Of a stretch of DNA of 64,000 nt, positions 1 through 13,115 are shown in pieces. The translations under genes were made by a program, and so were the position numbers. Below the pieces are notes generated by a model. That model saw only the letters and a list, made by a program, of their open reading frames with translations, was not told the DNA's origin and did not search any database. The stretch covers positions 140,799 through 204,798 of the forward strand of contig NW_003101645.1 of the NCBI RefSeq assembly GCF_000003855.2. Reading direction: 5' to 3'. Numbering within the stretch: the stretch's first letter is position 1; each line of letters opens with the position of its first letter. This DNA comes from Blastomyces gilchristii SLH14081. Taxonomy: Eukaryota; Ascomycota; Eurotiomycetes; Onygenales; Ajellomycetaceae.

Positions 1-110
1 TGACGTAGTGGTTAACTACGCTATCATGAAGCCTCAATTAGTGACCTTCCCCCCGGAGAATGAATGCTAAGAGGGGGCAGGTTTGAACTCTGCAAGAGTC
101 ATCTTAATCA
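1..110 (+). other. tRNA-like remnant, possibly the head of a second SINE family (partial at window edge)
   Basis: The first bases contain TAGTGGTTAACTACGC, which resembles a tRNA A box, and GGTTTGAACTC at about 80-90, which resembles a B box with one C-to-T change. A C-rich and a G-rich stretch between them could pair. The order and spacing suit a tRNA-derived promoter. The sequence differs from the SINE described elsewhere in this window, and its 5' end is cut by the window edge. A decayed tRNA pseudogene is equally possible. Confidence 0.3.
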
Positions 111-630
111 CAGCTTTCACTGTTAAGTTATAAAACAGTATCAGAAGCCCCCGGGTGCACTATAGTGAATCATCATCAAGCTTAAAATGTTCATCTCAGA
201 GGTTTTCAGATACTAATTCTCACTGATCTTAGAGTTAACAGTTTCTCAGACACTTCAAGTTAGATCAGTACTAGAGTGATTGAGATCTAGAGTGCTTATA
301 GAATAGTAAATCATTATTAAGCTTAACTGATCAGGTCTTATCTCTCTCACTCTAGACACTCACTTCTGAGAAATGAGATTTAAAAACTATCTGATTAGAA
401 CACTCTGAGCCTAGTAAGAATCTAGATGAGATGAGACCTAGACACTCTTAATAGATGATTAGTGTAAGCAAGACTGTGACAGCTAATTGATAGGCTGAAA
501 TGCTAAGATTGACAGCTGAAAGATTAAAGACTTAACTAGAATTGAGTAGCTCTGATGTTATTCTTAGTGAGAATCTCACTTATGAGTAAGCTAGTTACAG
601 GAGCTAGCTGAGCAGTGACTCTTTAGAGAG
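111..630. other. AT-rich mutated repeat DNA, unassigned
   Basis: No gene is visible. Base composition and the scarcity of CpG match the transposon remnants around it. One plus-strand frame has stretches that look like a decayed coding region, but I could not assign it to gag, pol or any host gene. Confidence 0.4.
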
Positions 631-639
631 AATGATAAT

Positions 640-1063
640 CTCTGAAGCAGGCCTGAGAGAACAGAGGCAGCAGTCAGTTATATAGAGTGTTAAAATATGT
701 ATATAGCTTAAGGTGTAAACTGCAGAGATCTTATTCTGTAGCTTTCTTTACTTTACTTGTTTCTTTCTGTTCTTTTCTATCTATCTATTTAATATGTCTA
801 TCTTTAGGACTATGTTCTCTTTTTCTTTGTCATGATATTTTCAAATGATTTCAAAGTATTAATAGGTGTTGAAATACTGTAATTTATAAACAGTTTTTGT
901 ATTCTGAGCTGGAATTTTCTGATTTTGCATATCTGAAATTGATAAGTGTATAATAGTTGACTCTATAGATATAGGAAAAACTCTGAGAACTAAAGGTTCT
1001 CAGATAGATATTATAGTCTCTGACTGCATACATCTATAATTGAAGAATAATAATAATAATAAT
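640..1063 (+). mobile_element. 5'-truncated LINE copy (3' end only)
   Basis: The stretch from about 690 to 1063 aligns by eye, in the opposite orientation, with the 3' end of the long LINE at 18264-25971. It shares TGCATACATCTATAATTG followed by a (TAA)n tail. AATGATAAT occurs at 631-639 and again at 1064-1072, which would be a 9-bp target-site duplication and would put the truncation at 640. The homology between 640 and 690 is weak, so the left edge is less certain than the right. Truncated 5' ends are normal for target-primed LINE insertions. Confidence 0.6.
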
Positions 1064-1072
1064 AATGATAAT

Positions 1073-1500
1073 ATAGTAACAAAGCTCTGAGATGTCTGTA
1101 ATTGAGCAGAGGTCTTCATAGCAACTGTGAAACAAGATCAAGAGAATTAAATCAATGTTTATCAAGATCTTATTAAACAATATAAGATAGAAGATCTAGT
1201 ATGATTGAATCTTAAGAATATATGAATCACATATTCATCTTATACACTAGATTACTACTATATCAAGTATAAAGTGATAGAAGTTCTAGATAGTCATAAC
1301 TACTGTCTTGATATATTATCAGAGATTCATGATATCTTTTATACAAGCTTGCTTTATCATGCTGTCACTGATCTGTTTTCTTCTCAACTAACTTTTAACT
1401 GACAGTCATTAGAGATCATAGAAGAAGATAATGAGCTTGAGTGAGAGATTGAAGATATTCTCAATGAGAGATTATACAGCTGTAGTTAATAATATCTTAT
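1073..1500 (+). pseudogene. Ty3/gypsy pol remnant: integrase C-terminus and chromodomain
   Basis: The plus-strand frame, broken by stops, still reads as the end of a fungal Ty3/gypsy pol: a LDxxNYxLDI-like stretch, then EIHDIFYTSLL, then a chromodomain signature EEDNELE(stop)EIEDIL in which the stop stands where W is usual. TGG to TGA fits a G-to-A change. It differs from the chromodomain of the gypsy element at 4302-17766, so this is a second family. It lies directly upstream of a purine-rich tract and an LTR. Confidence 0.7.
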
Positions 1501-1603
1501 GAAATGAATTAGCTATAATCAACTGATCTGAACTTTGAGTTCTGTGTTATTTAAAACAGCAGCTCTTGACTGATGAGAACTGCTTCTGAAAGAAGGGAAT
1601 TAA

Positions 1604-1917
1604 TGTAGCAGGCTGCACTTAATCAATTATATAGACTATTCTGTACACTTCATAGATTTCTATCATCTTATTTTCAATCACTGATTCTCAGCTGTTATGA
1701 ACATGTATATTCTGATTGCTGATTCTCAGCTGCTATAAACACGCGTATATTCTTCTATCTCAAAGCATCACTGTGTACATCATCACATATATATATAAAT
1801 ATTCACTTTAATCACTGATTCTTGCACTTTCTCTTTCTTTCCTTCTCTAACGTTTTTCTCTTTATTATATAAGACCTATCAATATTATACTGATCTATTC
1901 AGCGTAGGCCTCTTACA
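1604..1917 (+). repeat. 3' LTR of the partial Ty3/gypsy element
   Basis: About 314 bp running from TGTAGCAGG to CTTACA, with the TG...CA ends usual for LTRs. It is preceded by a purine-rich tract (GAAAGAAGGGAATTAA) that fits a polypurine tract and by pol in the same orientation. It contains a TATA-like ATATATATATAAATA. The partner 5' LTR would lie left of the window, so the pair cannot be compared. Immediately to the right begins copia-type sequence in the opposite orientation, so this element appears to be inserted in that copia element. Confidence 0.55.
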
Positions 1918-4301
1918 CTCTGAAAGATAATGTCTTTTAATATATATAAATACTTATTGAAGAGATTCATCAATCTATAATTGATAAAATCATTATAACT
2001 TATAAAAATCAACTCTTTGAAATGAGAAGTCATCTTATTAATGAGCTTGAGAACTATCTTCAAGAATGCTTTGTAACCTCATCAGTAAATACTGTGTATA
2101 GAAGATAGAGCTTCAAGTCAGACCTTATACAGTGTAATCAGCTTTGTATTTTCAGAGCTCTCATACAATATCATTGAGATTGATATAAGATTAAGCAGCT
2201 CTGTAACTGTAATAACTATCTTATTTCACATCTTTTTCAGAGCTGAAGAGTCTATTATAGTGATTGAGACTTCTCAATGATTAAACTGATTGATTGTTCA
2301 GATACTTCATCTTACTGTGAAGTATAAGAGAGAGTCAGCTCTCATTTTATATCTTCACTAAGTATATATACTGTGACTGTGTTTGAATTCAATTCTTCAT
2401 AATCTGAGTAAATAATTGCAATATCACATTTCAGTAGATTCTTGATAAATTGATTAAAGATCTGTAGATATCTCAACATCTCATTCTTGCATTTCAATAG
2501 AAATATTTATCTCATATAAGTAGTATTATTTGTTATCATCATTGCAAGCTTCTTATCAGTGTAAGATAATATATCATTTTCAGTTTTAAGAGTCTTATTA
2601 TCACTGAATATATTCACTCAAATCTTCAAGATCTTGTGAATAATATGATGTGATGTGAAATTCTTATAGAAAGTGTGTTTCTGTTTAGTCTTAATATATA
2701 TAGCATAGAATGATAATTTCTTCAGATTAATAATAATAATATCAAATCACAGATCTCTGATTATTTTTAATATACTATTTTCACTGATATGATTAAGTTA
2801 ATAATGTTACTCATCTATCAGAAGCTGTTTTAAAAGAATTGCAGATAATTAAGATAAAAATAAGATAATAAAGAAATCAGTATCTGAATTCTTAGAGTTA
2901 ATTAACTATTCAATCTTCTCACAGCTGAAAGATCTCAAAGACTCTGCATTCAGATTATAATCTACTAAGATTGTCTTTAATTTCAGAATGATCATATATG
3001 TCACTACTTTATACATTGAGTTATTCATTATTTCATGAAATGTCAGTGAGCTGTCAGATAGAATGTAAATATTATTGTAAAATAGATTAATGTAGAAGAT
3101 ATCACTGTTGATAGATAATAGAAACTCAAAGTAGTTCTCAGTATTAACTTGTATATCACAGTGAATATAGCTCTGACATTTTATATGCTTAGCAAAGATC
3201 AGATTTGTGAATAGTTCTGATACATAGTATATATAATTAAATTCTATCAATCTTTCACTCACTGAGATGAATACAGTGCTGACACTCTGAACCTTCAGAA
3301 TAATCTTATTAATCACTTAAACTATTAAATTATTGATTGCTATAAGTTCTGAAAATTGTGATCTATCACTCACTATATGACATTCAGTGCTACTATCTCA
3401 TATAGTGAGGAGATTCTTGTGAGATTTCATAAAACAGACTGACACATTGATAATCTCTATGAGGTTTATTATCTGATAGATCTCTGATTCATCTGTAATG
3501 AATAGTTGAGTTCTATTTTCACTATTGTTCTTTTTCTTCTTTTTCTTGAATTTCTTTATTCTCACAGTATTGTTTATTCTTCAATTATCTAAAGCACTGT
3601 CTGAATTGATTAATTAACAGGTTGTCAAAGTGAGATTTCTCACATTCAGAATATGTAGATGAATTTTCTAATCTCTGATAATTTCAGAAGCTCTCTTATA
3701 AACTATTACAATTATATTCAGTACAGTCTTTACAGACTGAATTTGAAGTATTATTATTAGAATTGATAGATGTAGTGATTATTATAGCTGTAGTTACTGT
3801 TGTAACTATTATAACTGTTATAGCAGAGTTAACTGCAGAATCTGTATTCTGTAAATTCTTTTTATCTTTTGAAAAATCAAGCTGTGAATAAATCTTCTTC
3901 ATAAGAAAATTAATATTCAATATCACAGCTGTGAATTTGAAATTCTATATCTTCTCTATCTTCTTCTGAATATAATTTCTTCAATTGTTAAGTAGAACTG
4001 AGTAGAAGATATCAAATATTCATGCATCTGAGAAGAAAGTATTTAATATCTTTAATTTTATAATAACAGACTGAAATTTATTAAAGAATATGTGTAGATT
4101 GATAATCTGTGTATTATTAAAAGATATGAATTTCAGAACTGTCTTACAGTGTAACTGTGTTTTAAGAACAGAATATTTCTATTTAATTGCATTTTATAGA
4201 ATATAAGTGATTTGATTTTCATTATATTTGAAGAAATGTGATCTGACACCTGCACTCAAGAAGTTTAAGATAAATATGTAGAGTTACTAGTTTCTAATAT
4301 C
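1918..4301 (-). mobile_element. Older Ty1/copia element, partial (5' LTR half, gag, protease, integrase)
   Basis: On the minus strand the sequence reads in order: half an LTR ending GAGTGCA (4251-4301), a GGTGTCAGATC primer-binding-like site resembling the initiator-Met-tRNA site, gag from an ATG at 4222, a protease region with ECHIVSDRSQF (about 3340-3390), a gag-pre-integrase frame (2906-3316) and integrase-core-like sequence (about 2000-2600). Gag-protease-integrase order is diagnostic of Ty1/copia. All frames carry stops. The left end is cut at 1918 by a gypsy LTR, so reverse transcriptase is missing. The other half of the 5' LTR lies beyond the gypsy insertion, at 17772-17843. Confidence 0.75.
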
Positions 4302-4834
4302 TGTCACGCTCCCGGCCGCGCCAAGGCCTCATTGCAGTTCCACACAGCTCATCAATTTCATGCGGATGATTTCATCTCATCTGAACCGGTTTTCAATCAC
4401 TCTATGACATTATTTGAATATATCATAGAAAGATCTGACTAATGAATATAAGAACCCCGCTTCTATATGAGGTCAGCAGATTACTCTTTCTTGATAATGA
4501 GATGCTGCTGAGGTATCACTCTGGCTATTCTCACTTATGAAATGAGAGAAGAGTATTCACTCATTGTCTATATAGAATAGCTAGATGCTGACTCCTCATT
4601 AAAGAAGTCAGTGATTCATTTTTCTTCTACTGAAATATATATGAGAGTTACTGTGTGTCTCATATAATCTTCTTAGTATACTAAGTATCACATCTGTGAT
4701 ATTCTTATAATAACTCTGTAGTCTACAAGCTCACTATTCAAGCAAGATAGTCAAGCTCACTTATACAGCTTCTCAAACAACTACTTCTATATAATATCAC
4801 TGACTAGTCACTGCTTTAGTTTTATTATATTACA
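4302..4834 (+). repeat. 5' LTR of the Ty3/gypsy element
   Basis: 533 bp, starting TGTCACGCTCCCGG and ending ATATTACA. It matches 17234-17766 along its length with differences that are transitions. Its first 40 bp keep a GC-rich, hardly mutated sequence, whereas the same part of the 3' LTR is heavily converted to A and T. Confidence 0.93.
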
Positions 4835-5279
4835 ATTTGAATCACTCAATCTGATTACAAGTTTGAATCAGTTGAGCTCTAACAGACTGATATAATCTCA
4901 TACACTTATACTGAGACTGATCTGACCTCACTCTCTGAGAGAAATACTATATCATTTTCTAGAGTATATACATCTCTACTTCAGCAGAAATCTGAGATTT
5001 CTGAACTCACTGTATATTTTAACATGAGCTCTTCAATCACTCTGTTATCACTGCAGCCTCTACACATCTACATCTATTATAAAGATAAAGAGATTAAGAT
5101 TGAAGATTCTCTGAGATATAAGAGAAACATCTTGTCTGAATTTCATAGCTTTATCTGTACTCTTGAACAGAAATTCCACCTTAATCTGAGCCAGTATAAT
5201 ACTCATAAGATACAAGTAATCTATACTGTCAACCTTCTTGAAGGCATCTCTGTGACTACTTGAATCATCAAGAAGAGAG

Positions 5280-5390
5280 TGTAGAATAGTTAAAGATTGT
5301 ATTAATAGATCTATCTATAAGAAACATAATATAGTGATGAATCACATGATCTAGTGGGATCACTAACCGCAACAGCTGTAAGGGCCAACA
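5280..5390 (-). repeat. 3' LTR of copia copy 1
   Basis: 111 bp. Compared with the LTR at 33111-33221 it has about 13 transitions and no transversions by hand alignment. The mutations lie in its left two thirds; the end GTAAGGGCCAACA is unmutated. Confidence 0.93.
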
Positions 5391-5521
5391 CTCCTTCTCG
5401 AGATAACAAGAATCACATGCAAAAACACTCAAATCACCAAGATAGTCTGTCAAAATCAAATACAAATGTAAAATTAAACATTCCCAACTTTTACACCTGT
5501 AAGACCTAGCAAAATCATGAA

Positions 5522-8500
5522 TCATGCAAATGTCACAGTGTCTAGAGGTTTAGTGAGTTCATTCACTGCTATCTGAGTGGTGAGAATGTATTCTAAATCA
5601 ATGACCCTCTGATTCAACTGTCAACACAAAAAATAAAAACATGTGTCAATGTGTTTACTTCAGGCTGTAATGACTGCTATCTTTGTGAGATCTATGACAC
5701 TCTTATTATCAGTGAGAATCTGTATCAGAGATGTAGTGATGAAGTCAAGCTCAATCATGAGGTTCTGAATTCATGTTGCCTCGCGGACCGCCTCACTAAG
5801 AGCCACATATTCAGCCTCATTGAAACTTAGAGATACACAAGATTGCTTCACTGAACATCATGAAATCAGGCTATCTGTGAGCTTAAAAATGTAGCTGAAT
5901 GTTGATTTTCTATCATCATTCAAGAGGCCGGCCCAATCAGAATCTGAGTAGTCAAAGAGTAGGTAGAAATCATCAGAGAAATCAGAGAGAACAGAAAGAT
6001 CAGTAGGAATGAACCTCTTATACAGGCCACATCTGTAGAAAATGCCCAGATTCATGATCCCTTTCAAATAATGTATAATATGTAATAGAGCCTTTCAACA
6101 TTGAGATGTTGAATCAACATTTCATTGAGTGAGTAGTGAGACAGTGTGAGTGATATCAGAATGTGTTTTAACTGCAAGATATTGTAAGCAACTCACATTA
6201 TATTGATATCACTGAATTGTGAAATCAGTTTCTTTCTCAGATATAGAGGAATCATCAATACAGAATTCATTCTTCATTGATATTCTGACAACAGCTGCAT
6301 CATCAAGATAGAAATCTTCAATAAGATATTTGATATATTGATAATATATCAAATCAATTCTCTTGTCTGAACAATTGATCTTCATACTCAAATACTTGAT
6401 TGACTGATATAGATTCTTGACTTTCAATTTCTCACTGAGTATACTCACTAGTCAATCAGCATTCTCAGAAGCTTCAGATATGATGTTGAGATTGTCAACA
6501 TAGATCATCATATAGAGGTGATGTCTGAATGTATGATATCAGAGTGCTGAATCATAGGCACTGACTATAAATTCAAGATCACTTAACAGAGCTGTTAAGT
6601 AATTATATCAGATCTTCACTGCAGGGTTCAGACTGTATAGACTACTCTCAATCACACAGATAAGTGTTTTCAGTGAACCTGTCTCAAATCTGATGAGTTA
6701 TCTTATATAGACCTTCTTAGTGAGACACTCATAAAGATATGTTATCACTATATTCACTTAATGAAGTGTTTAACTATGTAGTACTGTTATTATAAAAAGA
6801 ATACAATTAACTGTATCAGTGATAACTGAAGTATAGATCTCTTCTCTAGAATTCTTCTTAAGTCAGTTATTACAAATCACTTAACATGATTTTCTAAGAA
6901 TATCATCAGAATCAGCATTCAGGTTCACAGGCCTATCTTTCTCAAGAAATACTCAATGATCTGGAGCAATCAGTTCATCCCTTAAGACATCAGATCTAGA
7001 GATCAAACTTCATGTATTATGTCTCTTCAGGTCAGTAATCTCACATTGTATGAACTTCTTTTAATAATCTTCTATTCTCCCTGACTGTGACATGGCATTC
7101 TTGTAGAACTTCAGGAGATTATCTGTAATAAGACTCAGAGTATATGTAGTCAGCAATTTCACAGGCTGCAATCATGTGAAATTCAGATCATTAATATCAG
7201 AAGTGTCTTCATCATCAATTAAATGAATATCAGGTTTCAGTTCACTGACATTATTAGTGAATGTCATAGATGTGATAACTGATTCAATAATATAATTAAT
7301 GAGTTTCATAGATGTAATAACTGGTTTTTCAGTGATCAGAAATCTCACATCACTACTGATAATAATCTTATCAGATTCAGAATGTCATAGGTGATATATC
7401 AATATATCACTGAATTCAATGATATGATAGAAATTAGTATGTAGAGAAAGCTTATTCATGAGCTGCTGAGATTCATGCAAGTGAATAAAAACCTCTGTAC
7501 TTAATCAGTGAAAATGTCTCACATTCAGTGAGATATTTGTAAGTGCATATCAAGAAATCTTATATGAACTTAGAATCACAGAAGTCTCTGCAGTAGAGAA
7601 TCAAAATTTTGAGTTGTAAAGAACTGTAGATATGAGAGTATTATTGATTATTGTAATCACTATCTCTAGAATATCTGTTCAGAACTTCTTAGAGAGATTA
7701 TCTTTTAAAAGAGCAGCTCTAACACATCTTATAATAGTACAGATTTCATGTTCAGAAACATTATTCTGATGTGATGAATGTAATACTGTTGATTCTCATT
7801 TGATACTATATGAATTCATAACTATGTGTATACATGTGAATTGAAAAACATTATCAATATCAGTCTGTAGAAAAGCAGGGACTGTATACCTGAGATTATT
7901 CATGAATCTGAGCCACAACTCAAAGTACTGAACAGCCTCATTCTTAAACTTTAAAAAATATACTCAATGATAGCAGGTCACATCACAGATAATAAGTATT
8001 CAGTATTTAGTTTTCTGACAGAACTCTAAGAGATGATCAGAGAGGTCTTTCAATGTATATTTATCATCTACAAGGTCAATATAAACCTTCTCAATGAGTT
8101 GAATAGATCTAGACATCAGTGTTTTCAAATAATCTCACATCATATCTGTCTTGACACATTTCTTACAAAAGAACTTAGTCTTAGAACCTTTAATAGTGAC
8201 TTCAGTATAAGAATCCTTGATTATAGTAAATATAGTATCAGTGTGAATGTGACTGAGGTCACAGTATCAGTTCAAAAGAGTCTTTGATATTCTTGTATTC
8301 TTAAGGTCTGTATTCAGAACTGTAGAATCAATGTTATTAACAGTAGTAACAGCAGTCACAGAAAGATCAACTTTTCAGTTAAAATCATACTTATGAGACA
8401 TTATCACAATATACTTAACTGTCTTATTCAGATGATTGAGATTCTCATTGAACTTCTGTTTATCAATCTTATATATGTTGTTCTGAGCAGTCTGAACTGT

Positions 8501-10177
8501 ATGAAAAATAACATCATTCAGAGCTCTGCAAATGAAAAATGAGAGAATAGTGAAAGACAATATAAATCAAAATCCCTGATCTTCAAGCTTTATGAATAAG
8601 AGCAGGTTAACTATAATATTAGAAATATAGTGAATATTCTATAAGTTAACATCATCACTCTCAATTTCCAAGGTGACAGTCTCAATCTTCTTGACAAACT
8701 CAGTTCTCTCAGTCACAGAATCAACAGAGATATTATCATTAAAAGATTTGATATTTAAAAAAGAATGAAGCTTATTCATCATATTCAGGCTTACACATAT
8801 ATTCAAATATCAAGATCTAGAGAATGAATTTCCAGTGACTGTGAAAGAGAAATAGAACTCAATCTTTATAATTACTGCATTTACTGCTGATTGAGAACTT
8901 ATCAAGTTATTCTTCTTCTCTTCCTTCTTATCATCCTTCTTTTTCTTTTTATCAGAGTGTAAGATGAAATATCTATCAACAGTATATTCATATCTTCTGC
9001 AGTGAGTGTACTTTTATACAGATGTGCTTTTATTCTTATCTTTGTTCTTATCTTTGTTCTTATCTTTGTTCTTATCTTTGTTCTTTTTTACAGTCACAGA
9101 ATCAGTCTGAGACTGCTTTTTTCACTCAGTGATAATCTTCTTGAATGTATGATTGATCAGTTACTTCATTAAATTATTAATATCAATGTTGACAATGAGT
9201 CTCTGATCAGTGAAGAAAAACTTATTCAAATGTGTCTTGATAAACAGTCTCTGATAATCCTGCAGATTGTTGAGAAAAAGATTATAATATACATTCTCAG
9301 TGCTCTGACAGAGCTTCTTGTAACAGGTAATAAGATAGTGAAAACATCTCTGAAAAGTAAGATAATCATTCTTCTTAACTTATAATTTTGTCAATTTCTT
9401 AAAGACATTAACTTGTTCTTCTGTCAGTGATATCACATATTCAACATTGATCTTATCCCACAGAGCTGCAGCATTGTCAGCTTTCAAGGTTTCAATAGTA
9501 ATTCAAACATTTTCAACAAGACTCAATAGCATACATCTATATAGAGACTTGGAATGAATTCTCTACTTCTCAGAGTTGATATGACATGTAAAAGAGAATT
9601 CTCATTAAGTTCTTAATAGAATGTCAGTTTCATCAATAACTTCTGTATCAGCTAATATATTAATACATCAGACTTTATAATTAGAGTCATCAAATGTGAT
9701 CACTGATTTGATGTCTAGTATATATTTAACTTTCTTCTGATATTTCTACAACTTATTCCTTGTAGTGTCTCTTTGTGCAGAAACAGATGTAGTGAGATGT
9801 TAAGTGATTTCAGCTGTAGTTATCTGATTCTGTAGCATTATCTGTATAAGATTCATAAGATTATCTGCAGTGTAATAGATAGATTGATTCAGATCATCAT
9901 TAAAAGTCAGCATTTCAGAGATAAGAGATAGTGAAGAATTCAATAAGTTGAAATAAACAGATTCTGTAGATGAATATTAACTCTGCTTTTCTTTGTTCTG
10001 AAGTTCCTTCATTATCTCATTATCAAATTTCATACTCTGGTGAAAACTGATCTCAGTCTTATCTTGCAAGTCAGAAGCCTTCTCATAATAAGTGATTATT
10101 CTATCAATGAGTCATCTAGTGAAGTATGTGATTCTGAACCTTGAGCTGAACTCTGAAGTAACAGATATATCACTCAT
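5522..10177 (-). pseudogene. gag-pol of copia copy 1, inactivated
   Basis: From the ATG at 10175-10177 to the stop at 5522-5524 is 4656 nt, exactly 1552 codons, so the ancestor was a single gag-pol frame without net frameshift. Gag is near 9300-10177. A charged repeat region near 9030-9090 contains a 12-bp tandem repeat. Integrase follows, then reverse transcriptase (YLSMKI, IKYLIEDFYLDD at 6209-6448). RNase H at the end has YSDSDWAG and RKSTFSYIFK (5858-6067) and the terminal stretch VIDLEYILTT...LTKPL near 5530-5600. The order integrase before reverse transcriptase defines Ty1/copia. Confidence 0.9.
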
Positions 10178-10414
10178 ATTAAGATGACTCTGCTTCTTCT
10201 AGATATGTAAAAAAAAAAGTGATATTCTTCACAATGAAGAATACACTTTCTTAAAAAAATATAAAGTATATAAATCTGCTGATCAGCAGATTCATGAAAA
10301 ATGCAATATCTCTAATAAAGAGTGAGAGTCTTTTCAAAAAAGATGAACTATTCATATCAAAAAAATGTTAATTCAATGTTCTAAAAAGAAAAATGTGTCA
10401 TTCAGGCTATAACC

Positions 10415-10525
10415 TGTAGAATAGTTGAAGGTTGTATTGATAGATCTATCTACAAGGAACATAATATAGTGGTGGGTCACGTGATCTAGTGGGATCGCTA
10501 ACCGCAACGGCCGTAAGAGTTAACA
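10415..10525 (-). repeat. 5' LTR of copia copy 1
   Basis: 111 bp, differing from the LTR at 33111-33221 at only four positions, although it lies inside heavily mutated DNA on both sides. Inside the element it is followed on the coding strand by GGTTATAGCCTGA, a possible primer-binding site, conserved in both copies except for one transition. Confidence 0.93.
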
Positions 10526-13077
10526 GAGAGAGCTTAAGTGTATTAATACTGTTATAACTTGAGAAGAATTCAAGAACTTTCTACTGAATCAAATTGAAGA
10601 TCACTGTAATCACAGCTTTATAACAGCACAGCAGTTCAACTCATTATATTAATAAGATAATAAGAATTCTTCTGATTTCAATACAAGATTTGAAGAATAT
10701 TGAGAGAAATTGACTGATGATTTGAATTAATTAAAAACACAGCTTTATCTCACAAAGCTGACTCACAAGATGCAGATAATAATATCATAATATCAGAGTT
10801 CATTTATCAATTACACTGAGCTTGTCAACCTGGCTTTCTGAATCTATTTGAATAATTAATTCTCTGAGAAAAAGGTCAATAAGATCTCTTCTAAGCAATT
10901 AATAACAGAATCTAAATAGTGTCATGACAGCTTCAGTGTAGAGAAAGTAAAGAAGAATTTCAAGTATTCTGATTCTTCACTCACTGTGAAGAAATGTTAA
11001 AAAAGATTTGATAAAGATCTCTGTTTCAACTGCAGAGCTGATAATCACTATATCAGTGATTATAAGAAGTCAAAGAAGAGAAGAAACTAAGAAGATATCT
11101 TCTCAAAATTAATTTCTCTTCTGATAAATATATCTGTGAAAGATAAAGAAGAGAAAGAAATGAAGAATTGATAATTCTCACATCTCTGAGTTCATGTTAC
11201 AATTATAATGTATACTCTGAATGAGAAGATATTAGTGAGATACTTACTTGACTTCATAATGAATACTAACTTCATATTCTATTTCTTTTCTTTAATAAAG
11301 AGTTGAAAGAAGATAGATCTGTCAGATTATATAAAATTTACTGATGAAATAAAATATCACTGTTTTAGTATAATTCAAGTGCAGTGTGTGATCACAGACT
11401 CAGAAGAAATCTTTAAGAAGAGCAATCTGCTTCTTCACACAGTTAATATCATAGATGAGAATGTTATTCTAGATCTTCTGTGATTGAGAGAAAACAATTC
11501 TCTTATTAACTGAGTCACTCAGATATGACAGTACTATCTCACTGATAAAGAGACAGTGATAGAGAAATCTGAAGTGTTTCATCAGAAGAATCTTGAGAAA
11601 AAGATTGAGTTAATATACTATATAGCAGATAACTGAGACTTGAGAACAGATGAAGAAGTCATCATTCTCACTATAAGATTAGTAGCAGTATTCATCATTG
11701 AAGATGAATGTATATAATATCTCTTTACAGATTTTAAGAATATCTTTTCAGAAAGAGAAGCAGTGAAGTTTCCTGATATCAAGATATGATATAAGATTCA
11801 TCTTGAAGATGATGCAACAGTGCTATACAGATCTCTTTACAACTTATCTATAAAGAAATTAAATATTCTGCACAAATATCTTGAAGAAGCATAATTAAAG
11901 AACTGAATATATTCATCAAAGAGTTCAGCAGAAGCATCTATACTCTTTGTATTCAAGAAGAATGATAGACTATATCTATGCATAGACTACAGAGGTCTCA
12001 ATAAGATGACAGTTAAGAATCACTATTCATTACTATTAATTAACAAGATGATTGATTGATTATTTAAAGCAAAGATATTCTTGAAGATTGATATACAGAA
12101 TATCTATCATAGAATCAGAGTTAATAAAGACAATGTTTGAAAAACAGCTTTTCATATCAAATACAGTAATTTTGAATATCTTGTTTTATCTTTTAATCTT
12201 TATAATACTTCAGCTATCTTTCAGATCTATATAAATGAGATGCTGCAAGGTCTTGTTAATATCTTCTGCATAGTATACTTGAATAACATTCTAATCTTCT
12301 TAAAAATGAAGAAAGAACATGATATTCATGTTCAAGAAGTATTGAGTCACTTGAGATAGTATCAACTCTATACAAATACTGAAAAATACTCATTCTACAT
12401 ACAGGAGATTGATTTCTTAGATTATATTATTGAGATGAATAACATTTCAATGAACAGAAGCCAGGTCTCTATCATTGAGAACTGACCAGTATCACAGATA
12501 TATCACAAGATGTAGATATTTCTAGAATTTGTGAATTTCTACAGATGATTTATCTATGTATATTCACAGATTACTGTCTCTCTTACAGATCTGTTAAAGA
12601 GAAGTATGAAAGATAGAAAAATAGAATCATTTACTCTTATTTAAGACACTGTACAGATATTTGTAGAATTAAAACAAGCTTTTACAGATATTACAATACT
12701 GAATCACTTTAATCTCAACTTACTCAGTCAGTGTGAGACTGATGTATTCAGAAATAAAGTCTGTGAAATCTTTTCACAGTTGATATCAAAGATCTTTCAA
12801 TGTTGAAAGAATTAGAGAATAATCACTTCTGAGAAAATAGATAATGAATTATCTATAAGAGAAGACTTTTTTACAGAGTCTATAAGATACTATGAATAAA
12901 GATCAGTGATCTTCTTCTTCAAGAAGTTATCACTCACACAGAGAAGATATAATACTCATGATTAGAAGATATTAATAATTATCAAATTCTTTAAGATCTA
13001 GCAACATTATCTTCAGAGTAGTAAGTACTCAGTGTAAGTTCTCACTGATTATGCAAATCTGCATTACTTCTTGACAA

Positions 13078-13079
<2 letters not shown>

Positions 13080-13115
<36 letters not shown>

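Larger units (their letters stand above)
5280..10525 (-). mobile_element. Ty1/copia retrotransposon, copy 1, nested in gypsy gag
   Basis: Two 111-bp LTRs (5280-5390, 10415-10525) run from TGTAGAATAG to ACA on the plus strand. GAGAG is duplicated at 5275-5279 and 10526-10530. The coding strand is minus, so the functional 5' LTR is the right-hand one. The interior encodes one gag-pol frame, now full of stops. Total length is 5246 bp. The second copy at 27215-33221 is 5235 bp once its two SINEs and their duplications are removed. Confidence 0.95.

Noticed and set aside
5268..5525. Minus-strand 85-codon frame across a copia LTR
   Set aside because: It crosses the 3' end of copia pol and the LTR; an identical accident occurs at 33069-33413.
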